The notes beneath the pieces were generated by a model. The model was not told the DNA's origin, made no database searches, and saw only the letters and a program-made list of their open reading frames with translations. 64,000 nt of DNA from the NCBI GenBank assembly GCA_028867035.1, contig JAGWHB010000001.1:248001-312000 (forward strand), read 5' to 3'. Positions 25,176 to 33,572 of the stretch are shown here, one piece after another; position 1 is the stretch's first letter; each line of letters opens with the position of its first letter. The DNA is from Nitrososphaerota archaeon. Lineage in GTDB: Archaea > Thermoproteota > Nitrososphaeria > Nitrososphaerales > Gagatemarchaeaceae. Made by a program: the position numbers and the translations under genes.

Positions 25176-26306
25176 TTGCCTGCGACTTCTTCGCGACTGC
25201 CCCGTCGGTCCGACATTCTCCGTTGGATGGCCCGGCTCTCTCAGACCCCCAGGCCGGCCGGGTCGGTCGAAGACGCCCGGGCGCTCGAATACATGAGGGA
25301 AGTCGTGGAGGCGACGGGGAGATTCGTCGTCGAGGAAAGCTCCTTCGAGTTCCAGAGATATCTCGCGGACCACTGGAGCCTCGAGGTCGATGGGGATGAG
25401 GTGGAATGCGCGTTCGCCCTCTGCTCAGCCAACACCCCCAGAGGTGGGGTCGAAGGGGAGCTGTGCCGGTCCGACGAGAGGGACTTAGAGGGGAAGGTGG
25501 CGCTCCTCCCCATACGCGAAGTCCACGAGTCCGCGGCCGTGGAGCGGCTGGCCCGACGCGGCGCCGTGGCGGCGGTAGCGTACAAAGAAGACGGGCCGAC
25601 CCTGGTCGGGAGGGTGACCTACCCACGGTCCTCGATTCCCTGTGTGACAGTGAGCGGCAGGGTCGGGGCCTCGCTGTGGCACGGGAGACGTTCCAAGCCG
25701 CCGAAGGCAGAAATCAGGCTCCGCGCCCGGATTGAAAACGCCAGTGGCACGAACCTCCATGCGGTTCCGCGCAATGGGGCGCCGAGGACGCTTTTCACGG
25801 CGCACCGAGACAGCAGGCCCCTCTCCCCCGGGGCAATCGACAACGCCTCCGGGTCAGCCTTCCTCCTGTTTCTCGCAGGCCAGGGGGCCCAGGGGTTCGG
25901 CCTGCTTTCCACAGACGCTGAAGAGTACGGGCTCAGGGGAGCCTGGGCATTCATTGAGACCAGAGGCAGCCTCCAGAAGAAGACGGACGTCGTGAACCTG
26001 GACTCGATCGGCTCGGGGCCGTTGCGCCTGATAGAACGATCCAGAGGAGGTCCTCTCTCCCGGACTCTGAACTCCAAGTTGGACTCGGCGGCGAGGGAGA
26101 TCGGGACGCGGCTCCCCAGGCTGACGACCCCGAGAGGCTCGGATTGCGATGTCTTCAGAGAGGCTGGACACAGAGCGTGCTGGGTAAGATCTTGGCCGAC
26201 GCCGACCGCCACGACCCTGGAGGACACGGTGGCGCATGTGAGGGAGGGGGTGCTCTGCCAGTGCTCCCGGTTACTGCGAGTCTTCGTAGAAGCTAGTTCT
26301 TGCTAG
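25176..26306 (+). CDS. M28-family metallopeptidase
   Basis: A co-catalytic zinc aminopeptidase-like protein (376 residues). Metal and catalytic residues are recognisable in order: AHRDS (His/Asp), GAIDNASG (bridging Asp), TDAEEYGLRG (catalytic Glu and metal Glu) and VNLDSIGSG (Asp). A last His is near DTVAHVREGV. A protease-associated-type insert occupies about residues 85-170. No signal peptide, so it appears cytoplasmic. Start TTG at 25176. The 3' end overlaps the convergent amidohydrolase by 14 bases. Confidence 0.85.
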   Translation: MPATSSRLPRRSDILRWMARLSQTPRPAGSVEDARALEYMREVVEATGRFVVEESSFEFQRYLADHWSLEVDGDEVECAFALCSANTPRGGVEGELCRSDERDLEGKVALLPIREVHESAAVERLARRGAVAAVAYKEDGPTLVGRVTYPRSSIPCVTVSGRVGASLWHGRRSKPPKAEIRLRARIENASGTNLHAVPRNGAPRTLFTAHRDSRPLSPGAIDNASGSAFLLFLAGQGAQGFGLLSTDAEEYGLRGAWAFIETRGSLQKKTDVVNLDSIGSGPLRLIERSRGGPLSRTLNSKLDSAAREIGTRLPRLTTPRGSDCDVFREAGHRACWVRSWPTPTATTLEDTVAHVREGVLCQCSRLLRVFVEASSC

Positions 26307-27678
26307 GGCGCTTCTGCCTGATCGGAGGGATGAACTTCCCTGTCCCGCGTTTGCCGGTGACCTCGCCGTCTTCCATTATGATCTCCCCTCTCCTGATTGT
26401 CATCACAGGAATCCCTTTCACCTTCCGCCCTTCGTAGGGGGTCCACCCGACCTTGGTGTACACCTTTTCTCCTGTGAGGACCTTCTCTCCCTTCATGTCG
26501 ACCACAGCCAGGTCGGCATCGGAGCCCACCTGGATGATCCCCTTTCTGGGGAACATCCCCACAATATTGGCGGGGTTGGTGGATGAGATCTTCACGAGTT
26601 GGGCGAGCGACATCTTCCCCTTGTTCACTTCGTTCAGGAAGACGCTGAGATAATGCTCGAGTTGGGGGCATCCGAAGGGCGCGGTCCAGGGGTCCTTTGC
26701 CATGGTGGTGAGGACCTCCTTCTTGGTGTGAGGCGCATGATCGGTTGCAAGCACGTCAATTATCCCGGTGTTCAGCGCGTTCCACACGTTCTCTGTCCTC
26801 TCCTTGGCGAGCAGCCCTCCTGGAAGGACGAGCGGACCCAGGCGCCGGAGTTCCTCGGGGGTGGTCATGAAGTACTTGGGGTCTGCCTGAGCGGTGATGT
26901 CGTACCCTTCCTCCTTCGCTTTCCGCAGGATTTCTATCGCCATGGCCGAGTGGGTGTGGACGAGGTGCAGCCTGACCCCCGTCTTCTTCGCCAGCATTAC
27001 AAGGATTGAGACCGACGTCCCGTAGATGAGCTCCTCGATGTAGGCTTTGCCGAAGCTGATGTAATCCTTGTCCTTTGGCTCGGCTTCTCTGTGCTCCTTG
27101 TAGAACTCCTCGAAGAGGGACATGTTCGAGGGATGGACCAGGCAAGGGAGCCCGGTCTTCTGCACCGCCTTGAACATCTGCAGCAGGGTGCCATGGTCCT
27201 CGACGCAAATCCTCGGGTCGTGGGGATAGGCCCCTTTCACCATGAAGATCTTGTACCCGGCAGCGCCTGCGTCCGCAATCTTCTGCACCTCTGACAGGGT
27301 CGGAAACACGAAGTGGTTGAAGTCGATGATCGACTTGGCCGCCGCTATCTTCTTCTTCGCCTCGAAGGTCGCGAGGCTCGCCGTCGGGGGGTCGACGTTG
27401 GGCATGTCAATGAAGGTCGTGACTCCTCCTGCCGCAGCGGCCCTGGAGCCGGTCTCGAAGTCTTCCTTGTACGTGTACCCCGGGTCCCTGATATGGGAGT
27501 GCACATCCACCACGCCTGGGAGGACGACCTTCCCTGCAAGCTTGAGCCTCCTCGAGCCTTTGAGCTCATCTTTCGAAATCGCACCTATCTTCTCGCCGTT
27601 GATTCCGAGGTTCGCTTCGACGAGCTCTCCGCCGAGGAACAGTTTCGCATCTTCAAGGACCAAGTTGTATTCTGTCAT
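26293..27678 (-). CDS. Cyclic amidohydrolase (dihydroorotase/allantoinase/hydantoinase family)
   Basis: Hydrolyses a cyclic amide such as allantoin, dihydropyrimidine or dihydroorotate. Metal ligands are visible in the 461-residue protein: DVHSHIRDPG (H60, H62), the carboxylated-lysine candidate GYKIFM (K143), VHPSN (H182), LVHTHSA, and DVLATDHAPH (Asp). Length fits allantoinase or hydantoinase; short dihydroorotases are about 350. Start ATG 27678 is set by a TATA box 28 bases upstream, so it also has its own promoter behind the LLM gene. Confidence 0.85.
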   Translation of the reverse strand: MTEYNLVLEDAKLFLGGELVEANLGINGEKIGAISKDELKGSRRLKLAGKVVLPGVVDVHSHIRDPGYTYKEDFETGSRAAAAGGVTTFIDMPNVDPPTASLATFEAKKKIAAAKSIIDFNHFVFPTLSEVQKIADAGAAGYKIFMVKGAYPHDPRICVEDHGTLLQMFKAVQKTGLPCLVHPSNMSLFEEFYKEHREAEPKDKDYISFGKAYIEELIYGTSVSILVMLAKKTGVRLHLVHTHSAMAIEILRKAKEEGYDITAQADPKYFMTTPEELRRLGPLVLPGGLLAKERTENVWNALNTGIIDVLATDHAPHTKKEVLTTMAKDPWTAPFGCPQLEHYLSVFLNEVNKGKMSLAQLVKISSTNPANIVGMFPRKGIIQVGSDADLAVVDMKGEKVLTGEKVYTKVGWTPYEGRKVKGIPVMTIRRGEIIMEDGEVTGKRGTGKFIPPIRQKRPSKN

Positions 27679-27702
27679 TTCAATTCCTGCGGCATCAATC
27701 AA

Positions 27703-27710
27703 AGATATTT
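27703..27710 (-). promoter_or_regulatory. TATA box of the amidohydrolase gene
   Basis: AAATATCT on the minus strand, centred 28 bases before ATG 27678. Confidence 0.5.
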
Positions 27711-27729
27711 CAAGGCTCGGGATTCGTCA

Positions 27730-28731
27730 TCAGAACGAAGGCATGACTTTCGACGCAAAGACCGCCAGCTGGGACTTCAGGCTCTTTACGTCTCTGTAGA
27801 TGAACTTCAGCTCGAAGGCGTTTACCCCAGCCTGGACGTAGGCTTCGACCTTCTTCGAGACCTCCGAGGGAGATCCGACCAGAGTCACCTCCTCGCTCCC
27901 GCGCCCGATGGACTTCGCATAGCTCGCGATGGTGGCCGCCGCGTTCTGCCGAGCCGCAGCGGAGTCGTTGTCGATGCTCGCAAAGATCTCGTTCCCGACT
28001 ATGAGGTCTCCCCGAGAGATGCCGTTCATCTTCCTGGTCTCGGCTATCTTCGTTATGCCTTCTGTCACCCCGCCCGTCGTGATGTTCGCGGGGATCCACC
28101 CGTCCCCGAGGAGCGCGGCGCGCCTCAGGGCCCTCCCCAGCCCTCCGACTACAATCGGTGGGTGCGGCTTCTGAAGGGACTTCGGGAAGATTTCGGCCCC
28201 GCTGAAATTCGCATACTTCCCCGAGTAGCTTGAATTCGCCTGGTCGAAGATTGCGATCATAGCGCGCAGGTAGTCGTCCGTAATCTCCCCCCTGTCCTCG
28301 AAGGAGACCCCGACGGTCTCGAAGGACTTGCCGACCAGGGGGGCACCCGTCCCAACACCTAGGAGGAGCCTCCCACCCGACAGGACGTCCAAGTTCATCA
28401 GCTGCTTGGCCGTGACTACGGGGTTGCGCAGGGGGAGGACGACTACGGCGACCCCGAGCCTGATCTTCCTGGTCAGACCTGCGAGGTAGCTCAGTGTGGT
28501 GACGGACTCGTAGAAGTCAGGGTCCTTTCCAGGGACGACCGCTTCCACCGAGCCAGATGAAACGTGATGCGAGTTCTGCTCCCCGGTCCATGTAATCTGG
28601 TCGTGGACCCAGATGGCATCGAAACCGAACTCCTCGGCCGCCAGCGTCACGTCTACGATGTTCTCTTTGCTGGCGAGCGGCCCCGAGACTGGGACTCTCA
28701 CCCCGAAACTTGTCTTGAGTGCCAAAGCCAA
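27730..28731 (-). CDS. LLM-class flavin/F420-dependent oxidoreductase
   Basis: A luciferase-like monooxygenase or F420-dependent reductase with a TIM barrel, 333 residues. Typical segments: EEFGFDAIWVHDQITW, TRKIRLGVAVVVLPLRNPVV, LDVLSGGRLLLGVGTG and PPIVVGGLGRALRRAALLGD. Archaeal members often use F420. It is immediately coupled to the RidA gene (3 bases between stop and TTG). In the Rut pathway the ring-opening enzyme RutA is an LLM protein working with a RidA homologue, so a ring-opening role here is a reasonable guess. Confidence 0.88.
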   Translation of the reverse strand: MALALKTSFGVRVPVSGPLASKENIVDVTLAAEEFGFDAIWVHDQITWTGEQNSHHVSSGSVEAVVPGKDPDFYESVTTLSYLAGLTRKIRLGVAVVVLPLRNPVVTAKQLMNLDVLSGGRLLLGVGTGAPLVGKSFETVGVSFEDRGEITDDYLRAMIAIFDQANSSYSGKYANFSGAEIFPKSLQKPHPPIVVGGLGRALRRAALLGDGWIPANITTGGVTEGITKIAETRKMNGISRGDLIVGNEIFASIDNDSAAARQNAAATIASYAKSIGRGSEEVTLVGSPSEVSKKVEAYVQAGVNAFELKFIYRDVKSLKSQLAVFASKVMPSF

Positions 28732-28734
28732 GCC

Positions 28735-29142
28735 CTACGGAATCCCGGCGACGACTTCTATCTCGATTACCTGGTTCGGGTCGAACCAGCCGTTGGTCAC
28801 GAGGAAGGTGCGCGCCGGAGGGACCCTGAAGTATTGTGAGTAGATTTTGTTCATAGGCTCGAAGTACTTGATGTCCGTGACATAGACCCACGCCTTCAGG
28901 ACATGCTCCAGATCTGTCCCCGCAGCCTTGAGGAGGGCGCCCAAGTTTTCCATGATTTGCTTCGTCTGCCCTTCTATCCCGTCAACCAATTTCCCAGAAG
29001 GGTCACGCCCTGGCTTGGCCGTGGTGAAGACCAGGTTGCCGAACTTGATGGCGTTGGAGACGGGGGCAGGCACGTAGGTCCCGGTGCCGTCTCTCTTCCC
29101 TGCTTCGGGAACAGAAGGGACGAGAATTCTCTCCTTGTCCAA
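28735..29142 (-). CDS. RidA-family (YjgF/Rid) protein
   Basis: A trimeric enamine/imine deaminase or related Rid protein, 135 residues. Core segments: AIKFGNLVFTTAKPGRDPSG, QTKQIMENLGALLKAAGTDL, VLKAWVYVTDIKYFEPMNKI and PPARTFLV, the Arg that clamps the substrate carboxylate (PPART). The tail IEIEVVAGI is the family ending. The frame stays open far upstream, but TTG 29142 follows a TATA-like box by 29 bases and matches the family length. Coupled to the LLM oxidoreductase. Confidence 0.88.
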   Translation of the reverse strand: MDKERILVPSVPEAGKRDGTGTYVPAPVSNAIKFGNLVFTTAKPGRDPSGKLVDGIEGQTKQIMENLGALLKAAGTDLEHVLKAWVYVTDIKYFEPMNKIYSQYFRVPPARTFLVTNGWFDPNQVIEIEVVAGIP

Positions 29143-29166
29143 ACGAAATTCGCGGACCCTCTTCGG

Positions 29167-29175
29167 TAGATAAGG
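29167..29175 (-). promoter_or_regulatory. TATA box of the RidA-LLM pair
   Basis: CCTTATCTA on the minus strand, centred 29 bases before TTG 29142. Confidence 0.45.
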
Positions 29176-29204
29176 CTTGGCGGAGTTGCCCGACCCTCTC
29201 GGGT

Positions 29205-30599
29205 CTACTCTAGGATCGGATGCGCTTCGGCGTCTCTTCTGATCCAGCCGGCTGGGTCTTCCGCGTAGTCCTCGTACCTCCCCTCCCGGTTGATTCCGGG
29301 GACAGCTGGTATCCAACATTCTGACAGGAGTCCGACCGGGTCCCCCCACTTCGATGCGAGCATGCGGACCTCGGGGTCGTCGAGTGCCGTCAAGTGACCT
29401 CTGTCGATGACCTTCACTGATGCACCGTCCCTGGTCCGCCCTTCGTAGGTGGGGAACATGTTGTGGAGGTGCACGTGGGTCCACGGGAGCCCGGCGGCCT
29501 TCAGGGCAGGGGCGGAATTGCTCGATCCTCCGAAGCCATGGTGCAGATATCCGGCTCTCTTCCGATCGTGGAGGAAGTTGGCTGAGTGCTTCATGAGGCC
29601 TTCGTCGCGCAGGCGGAATACCCCCGGGATGGTCCCGATGGCGCACTCCCAATACCAGAAGAAACCCGGCCCGGGCATCCTGATCTTGGGGGCGGACCCG
29701 CCAGGGAGCTTCATGGCGGTGCGCGCAGGGAACTCGGGAAAGTCCACCGCGTTGTACTTCTCGATTTTCTCCCTCCATGCTTCCCCGTAGCGCCCGCCGC
29801 CCTCGACCTTCACGACGAGTCCGTCCTTGAGATGAGCCCTACAGTTGGGGAAGGCTCCCAGATGGTTCAGGGTACCCGCAATCACCCCTGTGCAATCCTC
29901 GACGCCGCCGAACCCGATGTTGATTGGTTTCCCGTACTCGTGGGCAATCGCCATCGGCCTCTTGTCGTCGTAGTTGGTGAGCGATATGTCGGTCCCTTCG
30001 GGGTCGGTAATCCTCACCTTCTCGCAGCTGCGGACTGCTTCGTAGACCTTCCTGTCGATGAGTGTCTGGAGCTCTTGGGGGAACTCGGCTTGGGGGCTCG
30101 CGAACTCCTCCTGGCTGATGTACTCCATCCTGGTCCAGCGGTAGGGGACACGGGGGAGCGGTCCTGCCGTCCCGCTTACCACCAGGTCGTACCCTTCAGA
30201 TTGGACCAGCTGCGAAACGGTATTCGGGTTCATCAGGTTAGTCATCCTCGTGTAGACTACCTCCATCTCCCCGAGAGGTTCTATTCCATTCGCCTCTTCC
30301 ACGGCGACCAGATCAGGAGGGACAGCAGGGGTGGAGTCCAGCAACAGCACGTCCACGGATGCCCCGCGCGCCTTCATTGCGTCGGCGTAACCTTTGACGA
30401 CCTCGGAGTCGAACTCCGTGAGGGCGACCAGCAGCACCTTCTCGCCCGCTTTGACGTCGTACCTTGGCACGTGAGGCTGTTCCCTCATCCCTTCGAGCGC
30501 CTCTCTGGCGACCAGCCTCTCTATCTTTCGCAGGAGCTCTTCCGCTGGAACTCTCCTGAATCTCGGATACCGAGGATTGGGAAATGCCGACTTCGACAA
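29205..30599 (-). CDS. M29/NicX-like metalloprotein
   Basis: A 464-residue protein resembling the thermophilic aminopeptidase (M29) fold that also includes 2,5-dihydroxypyridine dioxygenase NicX. Recognisable parts are the N-terminal VKAGEKVLLVALTEFDSEVV, the middle NIGFGGVEDCTGVIAGTLNH, and a His-rich C-terminus (YLHHGFGG, HVHLHNMF, DRGHLTALDD). The His/Asp cluster could hold one iron or two zinc ions. Start TTG 30599, 22 bases after the transporter stop. The catabolic neighbours favour a NicX-like ring or amide cleaver over a peptidase; not provable here. Confidence 0.55.
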   Translation of the reverse strand: MSKSAFPNPRYPRFRRVPAEELLRKIERLVAREALEGMREQPHVPRYDVKAGEKVLLVALTEFDSEVVKGYADAMKARGASVDVLLLDSTPAVPPDLVAVEEANGIEPLGEMEVVYTRMTNLMNPNTVSQLVQSEGYDLVVSGTAGPLPRVPYRWTRMEYISQEEFASPQAEFPQELQTLIDRKVYEAVRSCEKVRITDPEGTDISLTNYDDKRPMAIAHEYGKPINIGFGGVEDCTGVIAGTLNHLGAFPNCRAHLKDGLVVKVEGGGRYGEAWREKIEKYNAVDFPEFPARTAMKLPGGSAPKIRMPGPGFFWYWECAIGTIPGVFRLRDEGLMKHSANFLHDRKRAGYLHHGFGGSSNSAPALKAAGLPWTHVHLHNMFPTYEGRTRDGASVKVIDRGHLTALDDPEVRMLASKWGDPVGLLSECWIPAVPGINREGRYEDYAEDPAGWIRRDAEAHPILE

Positions 30600-30621
30600 G
30601 GTGCTCGCGGAACCTCCCCCG

Positions 30622-31893
30622 CTATTTCTGGCGTTTGATGTCTGAACTCGGGCGTGGTGTAAAGGAACTTCGCTTGTAGACCAAGGCGCTGAGGAGGATG
30701 AGCGGGAAGGCGAAGGCGAAGGGGAGGGCGGGATTGACGTCGAGCAGGAGGAAGGCCCCGACCAGGGGCCCGATGGCCGCTCCGACCCCGTTGGCCATGG
30801 CGACCTGGTTCGCGGCCCTGGTCCACTCCGCCCTGTCGACCTTGGAGAAGACGAACGACTGCTGGATGGGGACAGCAAGCCTCACCAGAATCGCATACAG
30901 CAGGTATGGGGCGAGGGCGAGGGGCAGGGAAGGGGCGAAGGCGGTGAACAGCAGGAGGACTGCAGACCCTCCCCTGGCCATGAAAATCGAGTTGGTGCTC
31001 CCGAAGGCAGACTCGAGCCTCGGGGAGACGAGGACCATGAGGGCGGCGATGATGCCGACGGAGGCGAATATCGCCCCCACCGCAGCCAGGCTGATGCCAA
31101 ACCTGACGAAGAACCATAGAGGGACCAGCTGGGTGAACAGACCGCTCCCAAGTCCGTTGACGAATTCCGCAATCACGAACATGTGGGCCTGCCTGACGAC
31201 CATCCCGAACGAGCTGGCGGCCGGGTAGCTCTCGTCTGGAGGGGCGGGGCGCATAGGCCGGTCCCCTTTCACCCCTAGGAGGACAACTGCGGCCGAGAGC
31301 TGGAAGATAGCGGAGATGGCGAAGAGGGTCGAAGGGGAGCTGAGGCTCAGGTTGGCTGCCGAGACCGGGGATATCACCATCTTCGAAAGTGGCACGGCTG
31401 CGAAACTCAGGAGTAGGGATCCCCCAGAGAAGGAGAGCGCACCTATCACGGAAGAGAGGCTGAGGGCGAGGGTCCTTGAGTCGGGCCCCGACTGCTGGCT
31501 GAGGAGCACGGTGACCGCAGTATTGTACGCGCCACCCCCTGAGCCGCTCCCGCCACCCGGAGCCCAGTTGGTGACAGAGATGGCGGCGGCTAGCAGGAAC
31601 AGCGAGGTGATTGGGGAGGCGGCCATGATGCAAAGGCTAGTCGTGAGCAGGAGTATCTGGAAGATCAGGACGTTCCTCACATTCACCTTGTGCCCGACGA
31701 AGCTCAGCAGCCCAAGGGCGGCGAGGGTCGATGCGGCGGAGAGCGAGAAGAAGAGGCCGACGAAGATCGAAGCTCCCATGGAGGCGAGATAGACGGGGAG
31801 TAGGACCCCGATTATCCCGAGGGGGAATGTCCTGAAGACCCTCGAAAGCAGGACGACGGCGACCCCCCTGCTCAGCGGCATCCTGCTTTTCAC
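30622..31893 (-). CDS. MFS transporter
   Basis: A 423-residue, 12-helix major facilitator protein with a Gly-rich loop (PGGGSGSGGGAY) after about helix 4 and a charged central loop (KGDRPMRPAPPDESY). No close functional class is recognised. It lies between the semialdehyde dehydrogenase and the M29/NicX-like gene on the same strand with short gaps (49 and 22 bases), so uptake of the cluster's substrate or export of a product is plausible. Start GTG 31893; ATG 31881 is an alternative. Confidence 0.8.
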   Translation of the reverse strand: MKSRMPLSRGVAVVLLSRVFRTFPLGIIGVLLPVYLASMGASIFVGLFFSLSAASTLAALGLLSFVGHKVNVRNVLIFQILLLTTSLCIMAASPITSLFLLAAAISVTNWAPGGGSGSGGGAYNTAVTVLLSQQSGPDSRTLALSLSSVIGALSFSGGSLLLSFAAVPLSKMVISPVSAANLSLSSPSTLFAISAIFQLSAAVVLLGVKGDRPMRPAPPDESYPAASSFGMVVRQAHMFVIAEFVNGLGSGLFTQLVPLWFFVRFGISLAAVGAIFASVGIIAALMVLVSPRLESAFGSTNSIFMARGGSAVLLLFTAFAPSLPLALAPYLLYAILVRLAVPIQQSFVFSKVDRAEWTRAANQVAMANGVGAAIGPLVGAFLLLDVNPALPFAFAFPLILLSALVYKRSSFTPRPSSDIKRQK

Positions 31894-31942
31894 CGGTCAG
31901 TCCGTGGAGTGGGGGCGTCTGATCGACATTGGCGAGAGATCA

Positions 31943-33403
31943 CTACCAGCGAGTGATTGTCACTTTCCTGTCGGTGAAGAAGTCTACGGTGTCGATTTGC
32001 GGGTGCGTGGTCCCGAAGAACGAGTCCCTCATCCCCCCGAAGGGGAAGTACGCCGCCGGCGCCGCGACCCCGATGTTCACCCCGATGTTGCCGGCCCGGG
32101 CTTCCCGGCTGAACTCCCGGGCGGTCCGACCGCTGGTGGTGAAGACGCTGGCCATGTTGCCGAAGTTGGTTCCCTTATTTATCACTTCGAGAGCTGCATC
32201 TAGGGTCCTGACGTCCATTACGCTGGCGATGGGTCCGAAGATTTCGTCTTTGGCTATCTTCATGTCGGGAGAGACCCCGACGAAGACGCTCGCCCCAAGG
32301 TAGTACCCATCGGGATGCTCTGGGACCACCACCCTGCGGCCGTCGCTCAACATCTTCGCCCCTTGCTCCAGTCCAGCCTCGATGTACGAGACCACCCTTC
32401 GCTTCGCGCGCGAAGAGACGACGGGCCCCATCTCCGTCTCCGGCCGAAGTCCCGGCCCCACCCGGAGCGCGGCGGAGGCCCTGCCGAACTTCTCAAGCAT
32501 CTTCTTCTTCGCGTCACTCACCATGATGAGGTTTGAGCCTGCCAGGCACCTCTGGCCCGCGTTCCCGAAAGCGGAAGAGACAACGGATGGGAGCGTCCTC
32601 TCCACGTCGGCGTCGGGCATGACGACCAGACTGTTCTTGGCCCCGCCGTTGACTATGGACCTCTTGCCATGCTCCCCCGCGAGCTTGAAGACCTTCCTGG
32701 CGACTGGGGTCGAGCCGACGAAGGTCACGCCCCTGACCGCGCTGTTGGAGATTAGCCCTTCCACGACCTCGGAGCCGCCGTGTACGAGGTTGAAGACTCC
32801 GGGCGGGAGCTTGACCTCTTCCTTGATGAGCGTGGCAACCCGCTGCATGGGAAGGGGCGTGATCTCGCTCGGTTTGACCACGACCGTATCCCCGAGAACA
32901 AGCGCGTATGGGAGGAACCAGAACGGAATCATCAGGGGGAAGTTGAACGGACAGACGACGGCGAAGACTCCGAGCGGCTCCTTGGAGGCCTTCTCGTCAA
33001 TCCCCGGCGCAATCTGGTCGAGGTTAGACCCCTTGGATAACGTATAGGCGACGGCAATCGCGACATCCACGTTCTCGATGGTCCTCCTTAGGTCCCCGCG
33101 GCTCTCCTCCATGGTCTTGCCGTGGTTGCGGGTGTTCAGCTCTGCCAGCTCTTCAGAGTGGTCTTCCATGACCTGCTTGAGCCGGAAGAGTAACCCCACC
33201 CGGACCCCCATCGGCGTCGACCTCCAGGCGTCGAAAGCTGCCGCCGCAGAATCTGCTGCCTTTGCCACCTCTTCCTTGGTGGAGAAGGGGACTTTGCCCA
33301 GGGGGCGACCCATCGCCGGGTCGTAGTAGCTCTGCCACTCACTGGTCTCTGACTTCGTCCATCGTCCCCCGATCAGGAGCTCCAGGTCTGTCTGACTGCT
33401 CAA
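31943..33403 (-). CDS. mmsA: Methylmalonate/malonate-semialdehyde dehydrogenase type ALDH
   Basis: NAD-dependent aldehyde dehydrogenase, 486 residues. The MmsA subgroup normally makes acetyl- or propionyl-CoA from the semialdehyde with CO2 loss. Evidence: the catalytic Cys in GNAGQRCLAGSN, the NAD motif FVGSTPVARKV, the MmsA-like NGGAKNSLVVMPDADV and the ending GMRDSFFGTTHPQID then FFTDRKVTITRW. It heads the minus-strand catabolic run. Malonate semialdehyde is a product of pyrimidine and beta-alanine breakdown, which matches the RidA/LLM genes. Start TTG 33403. Confidence 0.85.
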   Translation of the reverse strand: MSSQTDLELLIGGRWTKSETSEWQSYYDPAMGRPLGKVPFSTKEEVAKAADSAAAAFDAWRSTPMGVRVGLLFRLKQVMEDHSEELAELNTRNHGKTMEESRGDLRRTIENVDVAIAVAYTLSKGSNLDQIAPGIDEKASKEPLGVFAVVCPFNFPLMIPFWFLPYALVLGDTVVVKPSEITPLPMQRVATLIKEEVKLPPGVFNLVHGGSEVVEGLISNSAVRGVTFVGSTPVARKVFKLAGEHGKRSIVNGGAKNSLVVMPDADVERTLPSVVSSAFGNAGQRCLAGSNLIMVSDAKKKMLEKFGRASAALRVGPGLRPETEMGPVVSSRAKRRVVSYIEAGLEQGAKMLSDGRRVVVPEHPDGYYLGASVFVGVSPDMKIAKDEIFGPIASVMDVRTLDAALEVINKGTNFGNMASVFTTSGRTAREFSREARAGNIGVNIGVAAPAAYFPFGGMRDSFFGTTHPQIDTVDFFTDRKVTITRW

Positions 33404-33545
33404 CTGATGCAGAGCGCCCGCCTGTCCACTTATGCAGTTTGCTTTGCTGCTGGCATGATGGTTCCGTGGCCAGGTAGGCGGGTCTCGAAGGGGAGCCTAT
33501 GCAGGCCGGGATTGGCACTTCGGGCTGCAACATGGATGCCGCATA

Positions 33546-33567
33546 GGAGTATGCCCGGGCATACTCC
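33546..33567. promoter_or_regulatory. 22-bp perfect palindrome next to parB-like gene
   Basis: The half-site GGAGTATGCCC is followed immediately by its exact reverse complement, with no spacer. It sits 5 bases past the stop of the ParB-like gene and 143 bases upstream of mmsA. A loopless palindrome is a better protein-binding site than a terminator hairpin. Candidates are a parS-like site for the ParB-like protein or an operator for mmsA. Confidence 0.55.
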
Positions 33568-33572
33568 CGGGG

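Noticed and set aside
28735-29778. A 347-residue RidA fusion
   Set aside because: The upstream 212 residues are shadow of the M29/NicX-like gene; a TATA box and family length point to TTG 29142.
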